From: Anaerolineae bacterium
GTDB taxonomy: Bacteria > Chloroflexota > Anaerolineae > Aggregatilineales > Phototrophicaceae
Direction: 5' to 3'
Length of the DNA: 32,732 nucleotides
Assembly (NCBI GenBank): GCA_017303635.1
Contig: JAFLCG010000031.1
Coordinates: 1 to 32,732 of the forward strand
Position 1 is the stretch's first letter; every line of letters begins with the position of its first letter. The translations under genes were made by a program, and so were the position numbers. Positions 32,606 to 32,732 of the stretch are shown here, in pieces. The notes under the pieces were generated by a model that saw only the letters and a program-made list of their open reading frames with translations, searched no databases and had not been told where the DNA came from.

Positions 32606-32732
32606 TGACCTTACCCCGATTCAACGGACAGTAAAAGTGTCAGGGGCAGGCGAGTTGCTCGTAATCGACAGGGCTGAGATAACCCAAAGCCGAGTGCCGC
32701 CGCTGACGGTTGTACCAGATTTCAATGTACTC
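32606..32732 (-). mobile_element. Terminal part of an IS3-family insertion sequence
   Basis: The element end starts TGACCTTACCCC at 32606 and continues through CGGACAGT, resembling the terminal inverted repeats of IS3-subgroup elements (TG...TACCC...GGACA). The transposase C-terminus follows from 32640 and the element leaves the window at 32732. Only one end is visible, so the target duplication cannot be checked. Confidence 0.7.
32640..32732 (-). CDS. IS3-family transposase (OrfB/integrase), C-terminal fragment cut by window edge
   Basis: 30 codons plus a TGA stop. The peptide EYIEIWYNRQRRHSALGYLS followed by PVDYEQLACP is the hallmark C-terminus of IS3-family DDE transposases ('YIE-YN-RRRHSALGYLSP--YE'). 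The catalytic DDE residues lie beyond the window. Confidence 0.93.
   Translation of the reverse strand, partial: EYIEIWYNRQRRHSALGYLSPVDYEQLACP

Noticed and set aside
1..32732. CRISPR array, tRNA, rRNA, prophage or replication origin
   Set aside because: No regularly spaced repeats, tRNA cloverleaf, rRNA segment, phage gene or DnaA-box cluster was recognised on either strand by eye.

Overview
The window looks like part of a Chloroflexota (Anaerolineae-like) chromosome. The evidence is the housekeeping block at the right end. It holds a fatty-acid kinase gene (fakA-like) followed by two degV/fakB genes, a RecG with a long disordered N-terminal extension, coaD, and a small DivIVA/ATP-synthase-B-like coiled-coil gene typically found beside coaD in that phylum. 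The taxonomic call is inference from family resemblance and gene order; no rRNA is present.

Layout. 1-392: start of a leftward transposase-like gene, then gene debris and a 10-bp direct repeat. 393-7296: a regulator fusing a DeoR repressor to a periplasmic-binding-protein-like sensor, two leftward enolase-superfamily sugar-acid dehydratase-like genes, and a rightward set of Gfo/Idh oxidoreductase, xylose-isomerase-like TIM barrel and SDR dehydrogenase. 7483-17467: one leftward run of seven genes, read as lacI fusion > permease > permease > solute-binding protein > three GH29 alpha-L-fucosidases. 17468-22184: a divergent control region with two LacI-type palindromes, a decayed uronate isomerase gene, then uxaB and an unusually long uxaA. 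22328-24112: a beta-lactamase-fold hydrolase and a gene-poor stretch with an inverted repeat. 24113-32352: rpe, fakA, degV, degV, recG, coaD and the coiled-coil gene. 32445-32732: the 3' remnant of a leftward gene interrupted by an IS3-family element that runs off the window.

How the genes may work together (inference). The ABC transporter imports a small oligosaccharide or glycoside. Three fucosidases without signal peptides would release L-fucose in the cytoplasm. UxaB and UxaA would process a uronate through altronate to KDG. The enolase-superfamily proteins, SDR, Gfo/Idh and TIM-barrel proteins would handle aldonic or deoxy sugars. A fucosylated uronate-containing glycan would explain the mixture. 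No transporter ATPase, KDG kinase/aldolase or intact uronate isomerase is present, so these must be elsewhere if the pathway works.

The most unusual features are two chimeric regulators, LacI joined to a uroporphyrinogen-decarboxylase-like domain and DeoR joined to a type I periplasmic-binding domain, and an 886-residue UxaA that appears to carry a second copy of one of its domains.
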